Shown in pieces: positions 1-8,430 of a DNA stretch of 64,000 nucleotides. Below the pieces are notes generated by a model. The model was not told the DNA's origin. It ran no database searches and was given only the letters and a program-made list of their open reading frames with translations. Source of the DNA: DUOA01 sp012839095 (GTDB taxonomy: Bacteria; Bacillota; Clostridia; Caldicoprobacterales; DTU083); contig JBMNJE010000002.1 of the NCBI GenBank assembly GCA_050951505.1, forward strand, positions 1 through 64,000, read 5' to 3'. Position 1 is the first letter of the stretch; each line of letters begins with the position of its first letter. Both the position numbers and the translations under genes were made by a program.

Positions 1-62
1 TCGGCCAGGTTGCGGCTGAGCTTCAGTCTTTTGCAGCAGGCTGTGATTTCATTTTCCAGCAC
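1..62 (-). CDS. istB: IstB-like transposition helper ATPase, N-terminal fragment cut by window edge
   Basis: Reading leftwards from a GTG at 62-60, the frame gives MLENEITACCKRLKLSRNLA, which resembles the start of IstB proteins, the AAA+ partner of the IS21 transposase. The GTG lies just upstream of and overlaps the istA stop at 51-49, the usual translational coupling in this family. Only about 20 codons are present, so the Walker motifs cannot be checked. The call rests on the resemblance and on its place directly behind istA. Confidence 0.6.
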   Translation of the reverse strand, partial: MLENEITACCKRLKLSRNLA

Positions 63-1585
63 TTGAGACACCGCCCTTCTTCAGAAATGCGTCATAGGAG
101 ATGAGACCGGATGGCATCTGACCAACATCCGGTATTTCTGAGCCAAGCGGTATCGGAGGCAGTTCCGGAACATCCGTATAAATGCGCCTGTAAAGGTTCT
201 TAAGACTGTCTGCATCGGATGCGCCGTACAGAAGTGCCTGGTTAACGGTGTGAAGCGCACTGTCGAAGCCTGTTCTGTCCGTCAGCTCTGCCAGAACCCG
301 GAGAACCTTTCCGGTTTCCGTATGGGAGCAGTTCTGGAGAAACTGTTTCATTGCAGGGGGCATCATATCATAGATGCCTGTGTTCTTCAATGCACGGGGA
401 CGGATGGAAAGCTGCTTAAGGTATGGAAGCCAGGCCATGCTCTGTTGTCTGGTGTCCCCATAGAGACGGCGGTGTCTGACAATTTCCCGATAGTTTTCAT
501 CCATCACAATTACAAGCGAGGATGTAAGTTTCAGGTTTACTGCCGTATTTGCATGCTTCGGGGAGGCGGAGTACTCATGCAGTCCTTTGTTCAGATAAAA
601 CTTTCCCCAGTTGTTGGTGGTTATACTCATTTTTCCGCTTAAGTCGAACTCAATTTCAGGCAGAGGATGGCAATGCTTTCGATCTTCGGTAAATCGTTCC
701 TCAATAGTCTCATTGTAGCGGTAATGGGCTCTTTTGGCATCCTCCTCACACAGGTTGAGAAGCTGCCGGTTGTAATCAGCAAGGGAAGTGAAATGCGGCA
801 TGGGAACAAGGAAATTACGCCGTTGGTAACCAACTTTGTTTTCAACATTTCCCCTTTTCATGCCCTTCTCCGGGATTCATGAATACAGCATGAAAACGGT
901 AGTGTTCCCTGAACCGGTCGAACCGTTCGGTGGTCTCACGGCCACCTCCTTTGATTACTTTTGTAACAATGGTTTTCGCATTGTCAAACCAAATTTCATC
1001 GGGAACGGCACCGATATGTCTGAAAATCGCATCCAGACCTTCCAGGAGGCACTCCATGTTTTCGCCATAGAACAGCTGCAAATAGCCTTTGTTGCTGTAT
1101 GGGAAGGATACCTCCAGGTATTTTCCGGATATTCTTGTGCCATTCTCATAAAAGTCCGCTGAACCAAAATCCACCTGTGCTTCACCTGGTTTGTGCTCCA
1201 GCGGAAGGAATCCGGACTTCATACCACTAAAAATCTCTTTGTGCTTCAGGGCATAGTAGGAAGCGACCGTCCTGTATGAACAATTGAACCCTGGGAATTC
1301 CTTCTTCAGGCGGTTGTATACCCTCATAGCCGTATGACGTTGCTTGCGTGGTGCCTGCTTATCCTCCTGCAGCCATTGATCAATCATTGGCTTGTAGGGA
1401 TCCAGCTTAGGGCAGAAGCGCTGCTCCGAAGCCGGCTTGGGAGACGGTTCATTGAAGTTGTTCATGTCAACATACTTTTGTACTGTCTTCCAGTCTAAAT
1501 TCAGTGTTCTTGCTATTTGGGAAATCTTTTCGCCTTTCACATAGAAGCGAAATCTGATATCCTTAATAGTGTCCATTGTAAGCAT
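49..1585 (-). pseudogene. istA: IS21-family transposase IstA, split by a frameshift
   Basis: Two adjacent minus-strand frames together make one IstA. The first (from ATG 1585 or 1576, behind AAAGGAG) carries the N-terminal helix-turn-helix (KISQIARTLNLDWKTVQKYV) and the start of the DDE integrase core (VDFGSADF, then IWFDNAK), and stops after HEKGKC near 845. The second continues at once with GNVENKVGYQRRNF, the usual sequence after the third catalytic region, and runs to the stop at 51-49. The break sits in a run of four G (AAAAGGGGAAA on the coding strand). Removing one G restores HEKGNVENKVGYQRR. This is a one-base insertion, either a real inactivating mutation or a homopolymer error. The direction of shift does not suggest the usual -1 programmed slippage. 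Confidence 0.85.
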
Positions 1586-1656
1586 ACTCCTTTCCCCCTT
1601 GTATTCTTTGGTCAGATACAAGGATATATTTTTAGGGATATGCCTGCAATGGATTT

Positions 1657-1720
1657 TTGCAATACTATGGAATTTCCAATTGCAAAACTATGGAATTTAA
1701 ATTTGCAACTTTCGGAATTT
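1657..1720. repeat. Iterated terminal repeats of the IS21-family element
   Basis: Three related units lie in the same orientation at 1657-1675, 1680-1698 and 1703-1720. Each begins TTGCAA and ends GGAATTT; the first two share ACTATGGAATTT, while the third has diverged to CTTTCGGAATTT. Multiple transposase-binding repeats at the end upstream of istA are characteristic of IS21 elements. Confidence 0.7.
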
Positions 1721-1730
1721 ATATTTTACA

Positions 1731-2045
1731 ACAATCAATCATACATTATCTCAGATGCCTTATGAAGATGAGTATTCACAATTGACAAGCTATGAAGATC
1801 ACACCTATTGATGAATAGTACAAACAAGAATACACATCCGCTTTCATATCGGTACAAGAACTGAGCTCTATTCCAGTATGCGCTATTTCGGATTGTTTCA
1901 CCATTTATTTTTATTCAGGGACCCAGCCATGTGTTCTAATTCATTGTATTCCTCGTATTCACAGGTCACAAGCACTTTCATATAACTTTTTTGCCCTTCT
2001 TGGGTTTTCTTGGATGGATTGACAGGCTTTTTTATAGCTGTTACA
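1731..2045. other. Gene-free interval between the IS end and the tandem repeat
   Basis: No convincing gene. On the minus strand a short open stretch around 1900-2030 reads KTQEGQKSYMKVLVTCEYEE and so on to a stop near the left side, without a clear ribosome site. It may be the tail of a decayed gene. The rest shows no recognisable product, terminator or RNA. Confidence 0.4.
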
Positions 2046-2174
2046 CTAAATATGAGAAAAGCAAATTCCTATCCCTCTCTAAATATGAGAAAAGCAAATT
2101 CCTATCCCTACTAAATATGAGAAAAGCAAATTCCTATCCCTCTCTAAATATGAGAAAAGCAAATTCCTATCCCT
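2046..2174. repeat. Four perfect 31-bp tandem repeats
   Basis: Identical 31-bp copies lie at 2046-2076, 2079-2109, 2111-2141 and 2144-2174, separated by only CT, A and CT. Each begins CTAAATATGAGAAAAGC and ends TTCCTATCCCT. Because the spacers differ in length, the reading frame changes between copies, so it is not a protein repeat. The last copy is fused directly to the VanS-like fragment. Perfect identity implies recent expansion. Confidence 0.95.
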
Positions 2175-2303
2175 AAAACAGGTGGTGCAGGTCTTGGATT
2201 GGCTATCGCAAAGCAGATTGTAGAACTGCACCAGGGAAGAATAGAGGCTTTCAGTAATAAGGAATATACTGAGTTTACTGTTATTATGCCCATCCAATCT
2301 TAA
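2175..2303 (+). pseudogene. VanS-like sensor histidine kinase, C-terminal remnant
   Basis: The frame reads KTGGAGLGLAIAKQIVELHQ and continues for about 42 residues to TAA at 2301-2303. GGAGLGLAIAK is the G2 box of the HATPase domain, and the TGGAG form is typical of VanS-type kinases. Everything upstream of this box (sensor, membrane and H-box regions) is missing and replaced by the 31-bp repeats, which contain stops in this frame. The VanY-like gene 95 bp downstream matches the vanS-vanY order of some vancomycin resistance clusters, so this is probably the end of such a locus. Confidence 0.7.
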
Positions 2304-2398
2304 GGTATTCTTAAGAATTTAACAATAATTGCTTAAGGTTGTTTTCTCCAGAAATTGATAATATATTCTCATCAATTTTCTGGAAAGGTTATGATTAT

Positions 2399-3307
2399 AT
2401 GTTGAAGATTTTTAAAATAATTGGTATAATTTTTATTGTATTATTTTGTTTAATGACATTTTTTTCCAGAACCTTTACTGCTAATGAACAAATGCAAATG
2501 GGAGAACTAAAGGTAGTTGAGGATATTAGTACAGATTCCTTTGAATTTGTCACTAAAAGCAAGGCAGATATTATGCAAGGCGATTTGATATTAGTAAACA
2601 ATGAAACACCTTATCATTTCACTTTTGAGAATGAACTTGTCAGCTTATATGATGTGAAGAATAGTGCATATAAAGTAAAGGACAAAGATGTGTTAATTAG
2701 CCCATATATCATTGATTCTCTCAATGGTATGCTGAATAAGTATTACGAAAAATACAATGATAATACAGTAACAGTAATAAGCGGTTACAGGACCTATGAA
2801 AAACAGCAGAGTCTGTATGAACAGAGGATATCTGAATCTGGTGAAGCTGAAGCAATGAAATGGGTTGCCAAACCAGGTGGCAGTGAACATCATACCGGCT
2901 ATGCATTTGACTTCGGTTTGTATACCAAGAATGGGAGAAGCCTTGAATATAATGGTAAAGGGAAATGTGATTGGATAAACAAAAATGCCTATAAGTATGG
3001 TTTTATAGTCAGGTATCCCGGCAATAAAAGCAATATTACCGGAATTTTGTATGAACCTTGGCATTTTAGATATGTTGGAAATCCTCATTCAACAATAATT
3101 TCACAATACAATATGTGTATGGAGGAGTATATAGATTATTTGCGTCAGTTTGAGTTCGGTAAAAAACATCTTGAATTCACAGATTACAATGGGAAACATT
3201 ATGAAATATTCTATACTGCAAGTATGAATGTACCGGTACCCAAAAATGGTAATTATAGAGTATCCGGCAACAATATAGATGGCTTTATAGTTACTATTGA
3301 GAAGTAA
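2399..3307 (+). CDS. vanY: VanY-like D-alanyl-D-alanine carboxypeptidase (peptidase M15)
   Basis: 302 residues. Start ATG 2399 is chosen because GGAAAGG lies upstream and the hydrophobic anchor begins at residue 3. One N-terminal membrane segment (residues 3-22) places the enzyme outside the membrane. The zinc-peptidase motifs of the M15B (VanY/DdpX) family are intact: SGYR 128-131, SEHHTGYAFD 162-171 (zinc ligands H164 and D171) and EPWHFRY (E219 catalytic, H222 zinc). The family removes the terminal D-Ala from peptidoglycan precursors; in van clusters this removes residual vancomycin target. Ligase and dehydrogenase genes (vanA/H/X) are absent from the window, so resistance cannot be inferred. 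A housekeeping carboxypeptidase of the same family is the alternative. Confidence 0.85.
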   Translation: MLKIFKIIGIIFIVLFCLMTFFSRTFTANEQMQMGELKVVEDISTDSFEFVTKSKADIMQGDLILVNNETPYHFTFENELVSLYDVKNSAYKVKDKDVLISPYIIDSLNGMLNKYYEKYNDNTVTVISGYRTYEKQQSLYEQRISESGEAEAMKWVAKPGGSEHHTGYAFDFGLYTKNGRSLEYNGKGKCDWINKNAYKYGFIVRYPGNKSNITGILYEPWHFRYVGNPHSTIISQYNMCMEEYIDYLRQFEFGKKHLEFTDYNGKHYEIFYTASMNVPVPKNGNYRVSGNNIDGFIVTIEK

Positions 3308-3459
3308 TCTCTGGCTCCTTAGCCTGGTATATGTAATCTTTAAGTTAACAAATTACTTATGTCTATGCAAACATGCATGCTTATTGATATGTAAGTACAA
3401 TACTAAGTATGGGTCAAATTCAGCATCACAGTCTATTTAATATTTAAGGAGGGAATCTT

Positions 3460-5271
3460 ATGTGTGGCATAATAGGCTATGTAGGCGATGAAAATGCTGT
3501 TCCAATTATTATAGACGGACTAAAAAAACTGGAGTATCGCGGATATGATTCTTCAGGTCTGGCTATAATGGGAACTGACGGCTTTTCTGTAGTCAAGCAA
3601 AAAGGGCGCTTGACAGAGTTGGAGAATGCAGTAATAAAACGTCCGATAGAAGGCTTTTTAGGAATAGGACATACCAGGTGGGCTACTCATGGTGAGCCTT
3701 CGGATATAAACTCTCATCCACATCTGGGCAGCCAAAACAAGATAGCAATCGTACATAACGGTATTATTGAAAATTACAAGCAATTGAAAGAGAGGCTGGA
3801 GCATAAAGGAATTAATTTTGTTTCTCAGACTGACAGCGAGGTTATTGCTCAATTGGCTGAGTATTATCACACAGGCGATATTATGGATACCGTTATCAAG
3901 GTGGCTAATGCTCTAGAAGGTTCATATGCACTTGGTATTATGTGCCTTGATGAACCGGATAAGCTGATTGCAATTAAGAAGGATAATCCATTGATAATAG
4001 GTGTTTCAGATAAAGGAAACTTTATTGCATCTGATGTACCCGCTGTTCTATCTCATACAAATAAAGTCTACTACCTAAACGATAAGGAAATAGCAGTCAT
4101 AGATAAGAATGGAGTGGAATTCTTTAGTATTGACAAAGAGCCTATTGAGAAACAGCTTGAAACAATAACATGGAGTCTTGACAGTGCAGAAAAGGGCGGA
4201 TACGAGCATTTCATGCTTAAAGAAATAATGGAGCAGCCCAGAGTCCTGCAGGACACCATCCAGTCTGTGCTTAATGACGGGGATAATAAAAGAATAATTG
4301 ATTCTCTGGACATAACCAACTTCAACAAAATTGTTATTACTGCATGCGGTTCTGCGTATAACGCCGGTGTGGTTGCAAAATACGTAATGGAACGGCTTTG
4401 CCGTTTACCCGTAGAAGTAGACTTAGCCAGCGAATTCAGATACAAGGATGCAATTGTGAATCAAAATACATTAGTCATATTGGTCAGCCAATCCGGAGAG
4501 ACAGCCGATACTATCGCTGCTATGAGGGAGGCTAAACGAAAGGGAGCAGTTACATTATCAATTGTAAATGTAATTGGCAGCACGATTGCAAAGGAAGCAG
4601 ATTATACACTGTACACCCTGGCAGGTCCTGAGATTGCAGTTGCAACCACTAAAGCCTTTTCAGCCCAGCTTATTCTACTTTATTTATTAGCTGTAAAATT
4701 CGCCGCTATGCTTGGAAGGATACGCAAAGAACAAGAAGAGCAATATTACTCCGATATAACTTCTCTTCCAGGCAAAGTGAATGAGCTGCTTCAACAGTTT
4801 GATTTTATCCAAAAATATGCTTCTACTTGCGTTGGCTACAAAAGTATATTCTTTATTGGCAGAAATATTGATTATGCCATTTCATTGGAAGGTTCACTTA
4901 AGCTTAAGGAAATTTCTTATATTCACTCCGAAGCCTATGCAGGAGGAGAATTGAAGCACGGAACCATCTCGTTGATTGAGGAAGATACATTGGTTGTGGC
5001 TATGTCCAGTTGTGAGAGCTTATATGGAAAGATATACAGTAATGTTGAACAAGTCATTAGCCGTGGTGCAAAAGTCCTTTTTATAGGAAGCTGCATTAGT
5101 GCTGACTCAGATGAGAAACTGTCAGTTGTTCATCTGCCCAAAGTCAATGAGCTGTTCTCACCATCGTTGTCAGTTATAGTGCTGCAACTATTCAGCTATT
5201 ATGTTGCTGCCAATAAAGGCCTTGATATTGATAAACCTAGAAACTTGGCAAAAAGTGTAACAGTTGAGTAG
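3460..5271 (+). CDS. glmS: Glutamine-fructose-6-phosphate aminotransferase (isomerizing)
   Basis: 603 residues, the normal length. Makes glucosamine-6-phosphate from fructose-6-phosphate and glutamine, the first step to UDP-GlcNAc. Cys2 (MCGIIGYVG) is the N-terminal nucleophile of the class II glutaminase domain, with GHTRWATHG and the glutamine-binding region following. Two SIS domains fill the second half (TACGSAYNAG, SQSGETADT), and the protein ends with the conserved KPRNLAKSVTVE. A strong AAGGAGG precedes ATG 3460. The 152-bp upstream gap shows no recognisable glmS ribozyme core, unusual for a primary Bacillota glmS, so this may be a second copy. It follows the VanY gene in the same direction. 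Confidence 0.97.
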   Translation: MCGIIGYVGDENAVPIIIDGLKKLEYRGYDSSGLAIMGTDGFSVVKQKGRLTELENAVIKRPIEGFLGIGHTRWATHGEPSDINSHPHLGSQNKIAIVHNGIIENYKQLKERLEHKGINFVSQTDSEVIAQLAEYYHTGDIMDTVIKVANALEGSYALGIMCLDEPDKLIAIKKDNPLIIGVSDKGNFIASDVPAVLSHTNKVYYLNDKEIAVIDKNGVEFFSIDKEPIEKQLETITWSLDSAEKGGYEHFMLKEIMEQPRVLQDTIQSVLNDGDNKRIIDSLDITNFNKIVITACGSAYNAGVVAKYVMERLCRLPVEVDLASEFRYKDAIVNQNTLVILVSQSGETADTIAAMREAKRKGAVTLSIVNVIGSTIAKEADYTLYTLAGPEIAVATTKAFSAQLILLYLLAVKFAAMLGRIRKEQEEQYYSDITSLPGKVNELLQQFDFIQKYASTCVGYKSIFFIGRNIDYAISLEGSLKLKEISYIHSEAYAGGELKHGTISLIEEDTLVVAMSSCESLYGKIYSNVEQVISRGAKVLFIGSCISADSDEKLSVVHLPKVNELFSPSLSVIVLQLFSYYVAANKGLDIDKPRNLAKSVTVE

Positions 5272-5288
5272 AAACTATCCAGAATACT

Positions 5289-5335
5289 ACTCATGGTGGA
5301 AACTCTTACCCATGACTGAGTCGGTTTACCCCGAC
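5289..5335 (+). other. Paired hairpins just after glmS
   Basis: An imperfect hairpin pairs ACTCATGG (5289-5296) with CCATG/GAGT (5310-5321), followed by and overlapping a GTCGG/CCGAC hairpin (5320-5324 with 5331-5335). It lies between the glmS stop and a terminator, so it could be part of the 3' untranslated region or a small RNA. I could not match it to a known riboswitch. Confidence 0.3.
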
Positions 5336-5374
5336 AAAGCCAAAAAACCTGTTAGAGGATCTTCAATTATGGAG

Positions 5375-5403
5375 AAGCCCTGATTTGGAAAAGGGCTTTT
5401 TTG
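5375..5403 (+). terminator. Rho-independent terminator after glmS
   Basis: AAGCCC at 5375-5380 pairs with GGGCTT at 5393-5398, followed by a T run. Placed 100 bp after the glmS stop. Confidence 0.65.
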
Positions 5404-5466
5404 CATGTTATCCTTTTTATGAATTTTTAGTTCCTGCAGTCAAATCAATTATATATAATAAACGGC

Positions 5467-5494
5467 AGCCCTGATAACACAGGGCTTATTTTTG
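5467..5494 (+). terminator. Second terminator hairpin
   Basis: AGCCCTG (5467-5473) pairs with CAGGGCT (5480-5486) around a six-base loop; the sequence then reads TATTTTTG. It insulates the glmS side from the carbohydrate locus that follows. Confidence 0.65.
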
Positions 5495-5635
5495 TTTAGG
5501 TACCGTATCATCCTGTTTTAGTGTCAGCATTTTCCTCGCATAGTTGCACAGCACGAAAAAACATGAGTTTTCTGCAGAGCGATAGTATTTTTCCGGACTC
5601 AACTTTAAATCATAGCGGAAATTTATAAAAAGGTG

Positions 5636-5676
5636 CCGTTATCATCCTAACGGTGTTCTTGCCGGCAATATATAAT
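5636..5676 (+). promoter_or_regulatory. Candidate promoter with palindromic operator before the carbohydrate locus
   Basis: A perfect -10 TATAAT sits at 5671-5676. Seventeen bases upstream is TAACGG (5648-5653), a poor -35, which is also the right arm of the inverted repeat CCGTTA-N6-TAACGG (5636-5653). A palindrome over a weak -35 suggests a regulated promoter. The AraC-type protein at 15118 is a candidate regulator but AraC sites are usually direct repeats, so another factor is possible. Confidence 0.4.
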
Positions 5677-5717
5677 GAAGACAAGAATATTCTGAAAATG
5701 ACAGGGGGCTGAACAAA

Positions 5718-6707
5718 TTGGCATTAAAGGTTGGAGTAGTCGGGGTAGGTAACATCGGTAATATTCATGCCGATATTTACAAGAACAACCCCAAAACAGA
5801 GCTGGTTGCAGTATGCGATATCATTAAGGAAAGAGCTGATGCAGCAGCTGAAAAATTTGGAGCAAAGGCTTTCTACAGTGTAAAGGAAATGCTGGCCAGC
5901 GGAATTCATCTGGATGCCTGCAGCATGGCAACAGCAGGTGCAGAAAACGGCGGCGATCACTTTGTTCCCACAATGGAACTGCTGGAAGCGGGAATTCCGG
6001 TTCTGGGTGAAAAACCCATTTCAAACAACGTGGATGAAGGCAGACAGATGGTGGAATTGGCAGAGAAAAAGAAGATTCCCTATGCAATAAACCTGAACCA
6101 TCGTTTTACTCCTGCTGCTGTACGCGCCAAGGAATGGATAACTGAAGGAAAACTTGGACAGCTTCATATGATCAACATGAAAATGTGGATCAATAACCCC
6201 AATGAAACCTCTCCCTGGTTTCATATGAGAGCCCTCCATCCCCATTCCTTTGACGTCATTCGTTATTTTGCCGGAGACGTGAAAAAGGTAGCAGCCTTCA
6301 TGATGAAAGGGGAAGGCCGGCAGATTTGGTCCAATGCCCAGGTTCTGCTTCATTTTGAAAACGGCATGATTGGACATCTGGTAGGAAGCTATGATGCAGG
6401 AGGCAGCTATGGGCTGGAGACATGTGAAGTGGTAGGCTCAAAAGGCCGTTTTGTACTCCTGGATGCCTGTGAGCACCTGACATTCTACCCCAGAAACAGC
6501 ATTTCCACTGAGAGCTACAGCTACCTGGGCGGAATGCGCTCATTTGGTGAAACATTCAAGAGCCGCATCAGCGACTGGATTGATCAATTGGATGCAGGAG
6601 TTCCATATGACCAGATCAACGGATCAGGCAGAGATGCCTTGAAAGCACAGAATATTATAGAAGCTGCTATTGAATCCTTCCAGACAGGAAAAATCGTAGA
6701 ACTGTAA
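5718..6707 (+). CDS. Gfo/Idh/MocA-family NAD(P)-dependent oxidoreductase
   Basis: 329 residues with a TTG start behind AGGGGG. Oxidises or reduces a sugar or cyclitol carbon with NAD(P). Rossmann motif GVVGVGNIGNIHADIY at the N terminus, the family EKP motif (GEKPIS, catalytic-site Lys) near residue 100, and NHRFTPAA, followed by the alpha/beta C-terminal domain. It is clearly paralogous to the oxidoreductase at 12661 (both contain IGN(I/L)HADIY and CDII(K/E)ER). First gene of the carbohydrate locus; the binding-protein gene begins 48 bp later. Substrate is not readable from sequence; the paired copies suggest successive or reverse redox steps on one sugar, as in oxidation-elimination glycosidase pathways, but that is inference. 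Confidence 0.9.
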   Translation: MALKVGVVGVGNIGNIHADIYKNNPKTELVAVCDIIKERADAAAEKFGAKAFYSVKEMLASGIHLDACSMATAGAENGGDHFVPTMELLEAGIPVLGEKPISNNVDEGRQMVELAEKKKIPYAINLNHRFTPAAVRAKEWITEGKLGQLHMINMKMWINNPNETSPWFHMRALHPHSFDVIRYFAGDVKKVAAFMMKGEGRQIWSNAQVLLHFENGMIGHLVGSYDAGGSYGLETCEVVGSKGRFVLLDACEHLTFYPRNSISTESYSYLGGMRSFGETFKSRISDWIDQLDAGVPYDQINGSGRDALKAQNIIEAAIESFQTGKIVEL

Positions 6708-6755
6708 TTTAAGAGTTCTGGTACTTGCAGCGGCTGGGAAAAGAAGGGATTAACC

Positions 6756-8396
6756 ATGAGAAGACAAAAGATAAACAGAATTTTATGGCTCCTGACAGCC
6801 TTTATAGTTGTCCTGTCCGGTGTTCTGGCAGGATGCAGTTCAGGCGGGGAAGGCAGCAGGGACAAGGGGTCTCAGGGCGGGTCCTCGGGCACGCCGTTAC
6901 TGGACAGAGAAGCAGAGCAGTATGAACTGCCCCTGGTTACAGAACCCTTTACCCTGGTCTTTGCCACAGCGGACAATCCGGATATTTCCAACAGCTATAC
7001 CCGGAATCTGCCCGCCTTTCAGGAGCTGGAAAAAAGAACAGGGATCAGCGTAAAGTTTGAGGTGACCCCTGCAGATCAATATAATACCACCATGCAGACC
7101 CGCCTGGCTGCTGCAAAGGACCTTCCGGACCTTATCCGCCTGCCGGATGACCCTATAAGATATGCAAAGGGCGGCCTGATCATCCCCTTGGATGACCTGA
7201 TAGGCAGCTATGCACCCAGTATCCTGAATCTTTTCAGGGAAAGGCCGGAAGTGATGAAGGCCATGACAGCACCTGACGGGGCAATATACACCTTGTCTGC
7301 GGTGGTGGATGCCAGAAGCATGGTCAACCTTAACGGTCTGGGCATGCGAAAGGACTGGCTGGAAACCCTGAATCTTGAGGAACCGGATACCATAGACCAA
7401 TGGTTTGATGTACTGATGGCCTTCAAGGAAGGGGATCCAAACGGCAACGGAAAAAAAGATGAGATACCTGTTATCGCCATCAATGTTAATGGTCTTTATA
7501 AATTGGCATGGTCATACGGACTGCACCTGGCATTAAGCGACGGCTGGTACCCGGATGAAGACGGAAAGATAGTATACGAATGGATTGAGCCCAGGATGAA
7601 GGACTGGCTCCAGGAGATGAACAAATGGTATGAGGCAGGGCTGCTGGATCCGGATATGGGTTCCCAGAACAGGGATAAATACACTGCAAAGGCCATCGGT
7701 GATACAGCCGGGGCAGCAGTTAGTGACATGACCATGCAGTTTCCGCAATGGAATGAAAGAATGGCAAATGATTATCCTCATGCCAGATGGGAAGGAATTG
7801 TTCCCCCTGAGGGACCCTATGGTGACAGGATGATGGAACGGGAACAGCCTACTGAAAACATTCATTACGGTATTACCAGGGATTGCAAGGATCCCGAGAC
7901 AGTGATCAAATGGCTGGATTATATGTTTGCCAGCAGAGACGGCCAGATCCTTATGGGCAACTTTGGCCTGGAAGGTCTCAGTTATGAAATGGTGGATGGC
8001 GAGCCTCAATTTACCGATTTCATCCTGAAAAGCGAACTAGGTTCCGGTATTGCCCAGGCCTCCCTGGGTGTAAACGGCAGTTTTCCCCGCATTCTGATGA
8101 AGGAAATGATTGAGCAGAGATTCCTCCAGTATGAGGGGGAAGTGGCTCAGTCCAGGAAGGCAACCCAGCACTATGTACCTTCTTTCCCGAGGGTACTGGC
8201 AACAAAAGAGGAAACCGACATCTATGCCGGGATAATGGCAGACATCAATACCTATAAGGATGAAATGATTATCCGCTTTATCCGGGGTCAGGAACCCTTG
8301 GAAAATTTTGAACATTATGCAGAGTCCATCAGGGGCATGGGCATAGAAGAGGCTGTTGCGATAAAGCAGGCACAATATGACAGATATATGAAGTAG
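6756..8396 (+). CDS. Extracellular sugar-binding lipoprotein of an ABC importer (LipO-like)
   Basis: 546 residues. Lipoprotein signal with lipobox LAGC (Cys27), followed by a Ser/Gly-rich linker, so it is anchored outside the membrane. The body is a family 1-type solute-binding fold of the large form (about 550 residues) common with LplB/YtcP permeases in Paenibacillus and clostridia: NLPAFQELEKRTGISVKFE near residue 85, GDPNGNGKKDEIPV (a calcium-loop-like DPNGNGKKDE) near residue 230. The two permease genes follow directly at 8431 and 9376, but no ATPase gene is nearby, so a shared MsmX-type ATPase probably powers it. Ligand: an oligosaccharide, identity unknown. Confidence 0.9.
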   Translation: MRRQKINRILWLLTAFIVVLSGVLAGCSSGGEGSRDKGSQGGSSGTPLLDREAEQYELPLVTEPFTLVFATADNPDISNSYTRNLPAFQELEKRTGISVKFEVTPADQYNTTMQTRLAAAKDLPDLIRLPDDPIRYAKGGLIIPLDDLIGSYAPSILNLFRERPEVMKAMTAPDGAIYTLSAVVDARSMVNLNGLGMRKDWLETLNLEEPDTIDQWFDVLMAFKEGDPNGNGKKDEIPVIAINVNGLYKLAWSYGLHLALSDGWYPDEDGKIVYEWIEPRMKDWLQEMNKWYEAGLLDPDMGSQNRDKYTAKAIGDTAGAAVSDMTMQFPQWNERMANDYPHARWEGIVPPEGPYGDRMMEREQPTENIHYGITRDCKDPETVIKWLDYMFASRDGQILMGNFGLEGLSYEMVDGEPQFTDFILKSELGSGIAQASLGVNGSFPRILMKEMIEQRFLQYEGEVAQSRKATQHYVPSFPRVLATKEETDIYAGIMADINTYKDEMIIRFIRGQEPLENFEHYAESIRGMGIEEAVAIKQAQYDRYMK

Positions 8397-8430
8397 CCCA
8401 TGCTGTCAGAAGACAGGAGCGAAACCTACC

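Larger units (their letters stand above)
1..1730 (-). mobile_element. IS21-family insertion sequence, left part (istA end)
   Basis: Carries istA and the start of istB on the minus strand, plus iterated terminal repeats upstream of istA. IS21 elements end in 5'-TG...CA-3'; the outermost plausible end here is the TTTTACA that finishes at 1730 (TGTAAAA read on the minus strand), with 1733 as an alternative. The other end lies left of the window, so target-site duplication cannot be tested. Confidence 0.75.

Noticed and set aside
250..642. 130-codon plus-strand open frame
   Set aside because: Lies opposite istA and has no ribosome site or recognisable domain.
2046..2174. Direct repeats that might be a CRISPR array
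   Set aside because: Spacers are only 1-2 bp, the repeats are not palindromic, and no cas gene is present.
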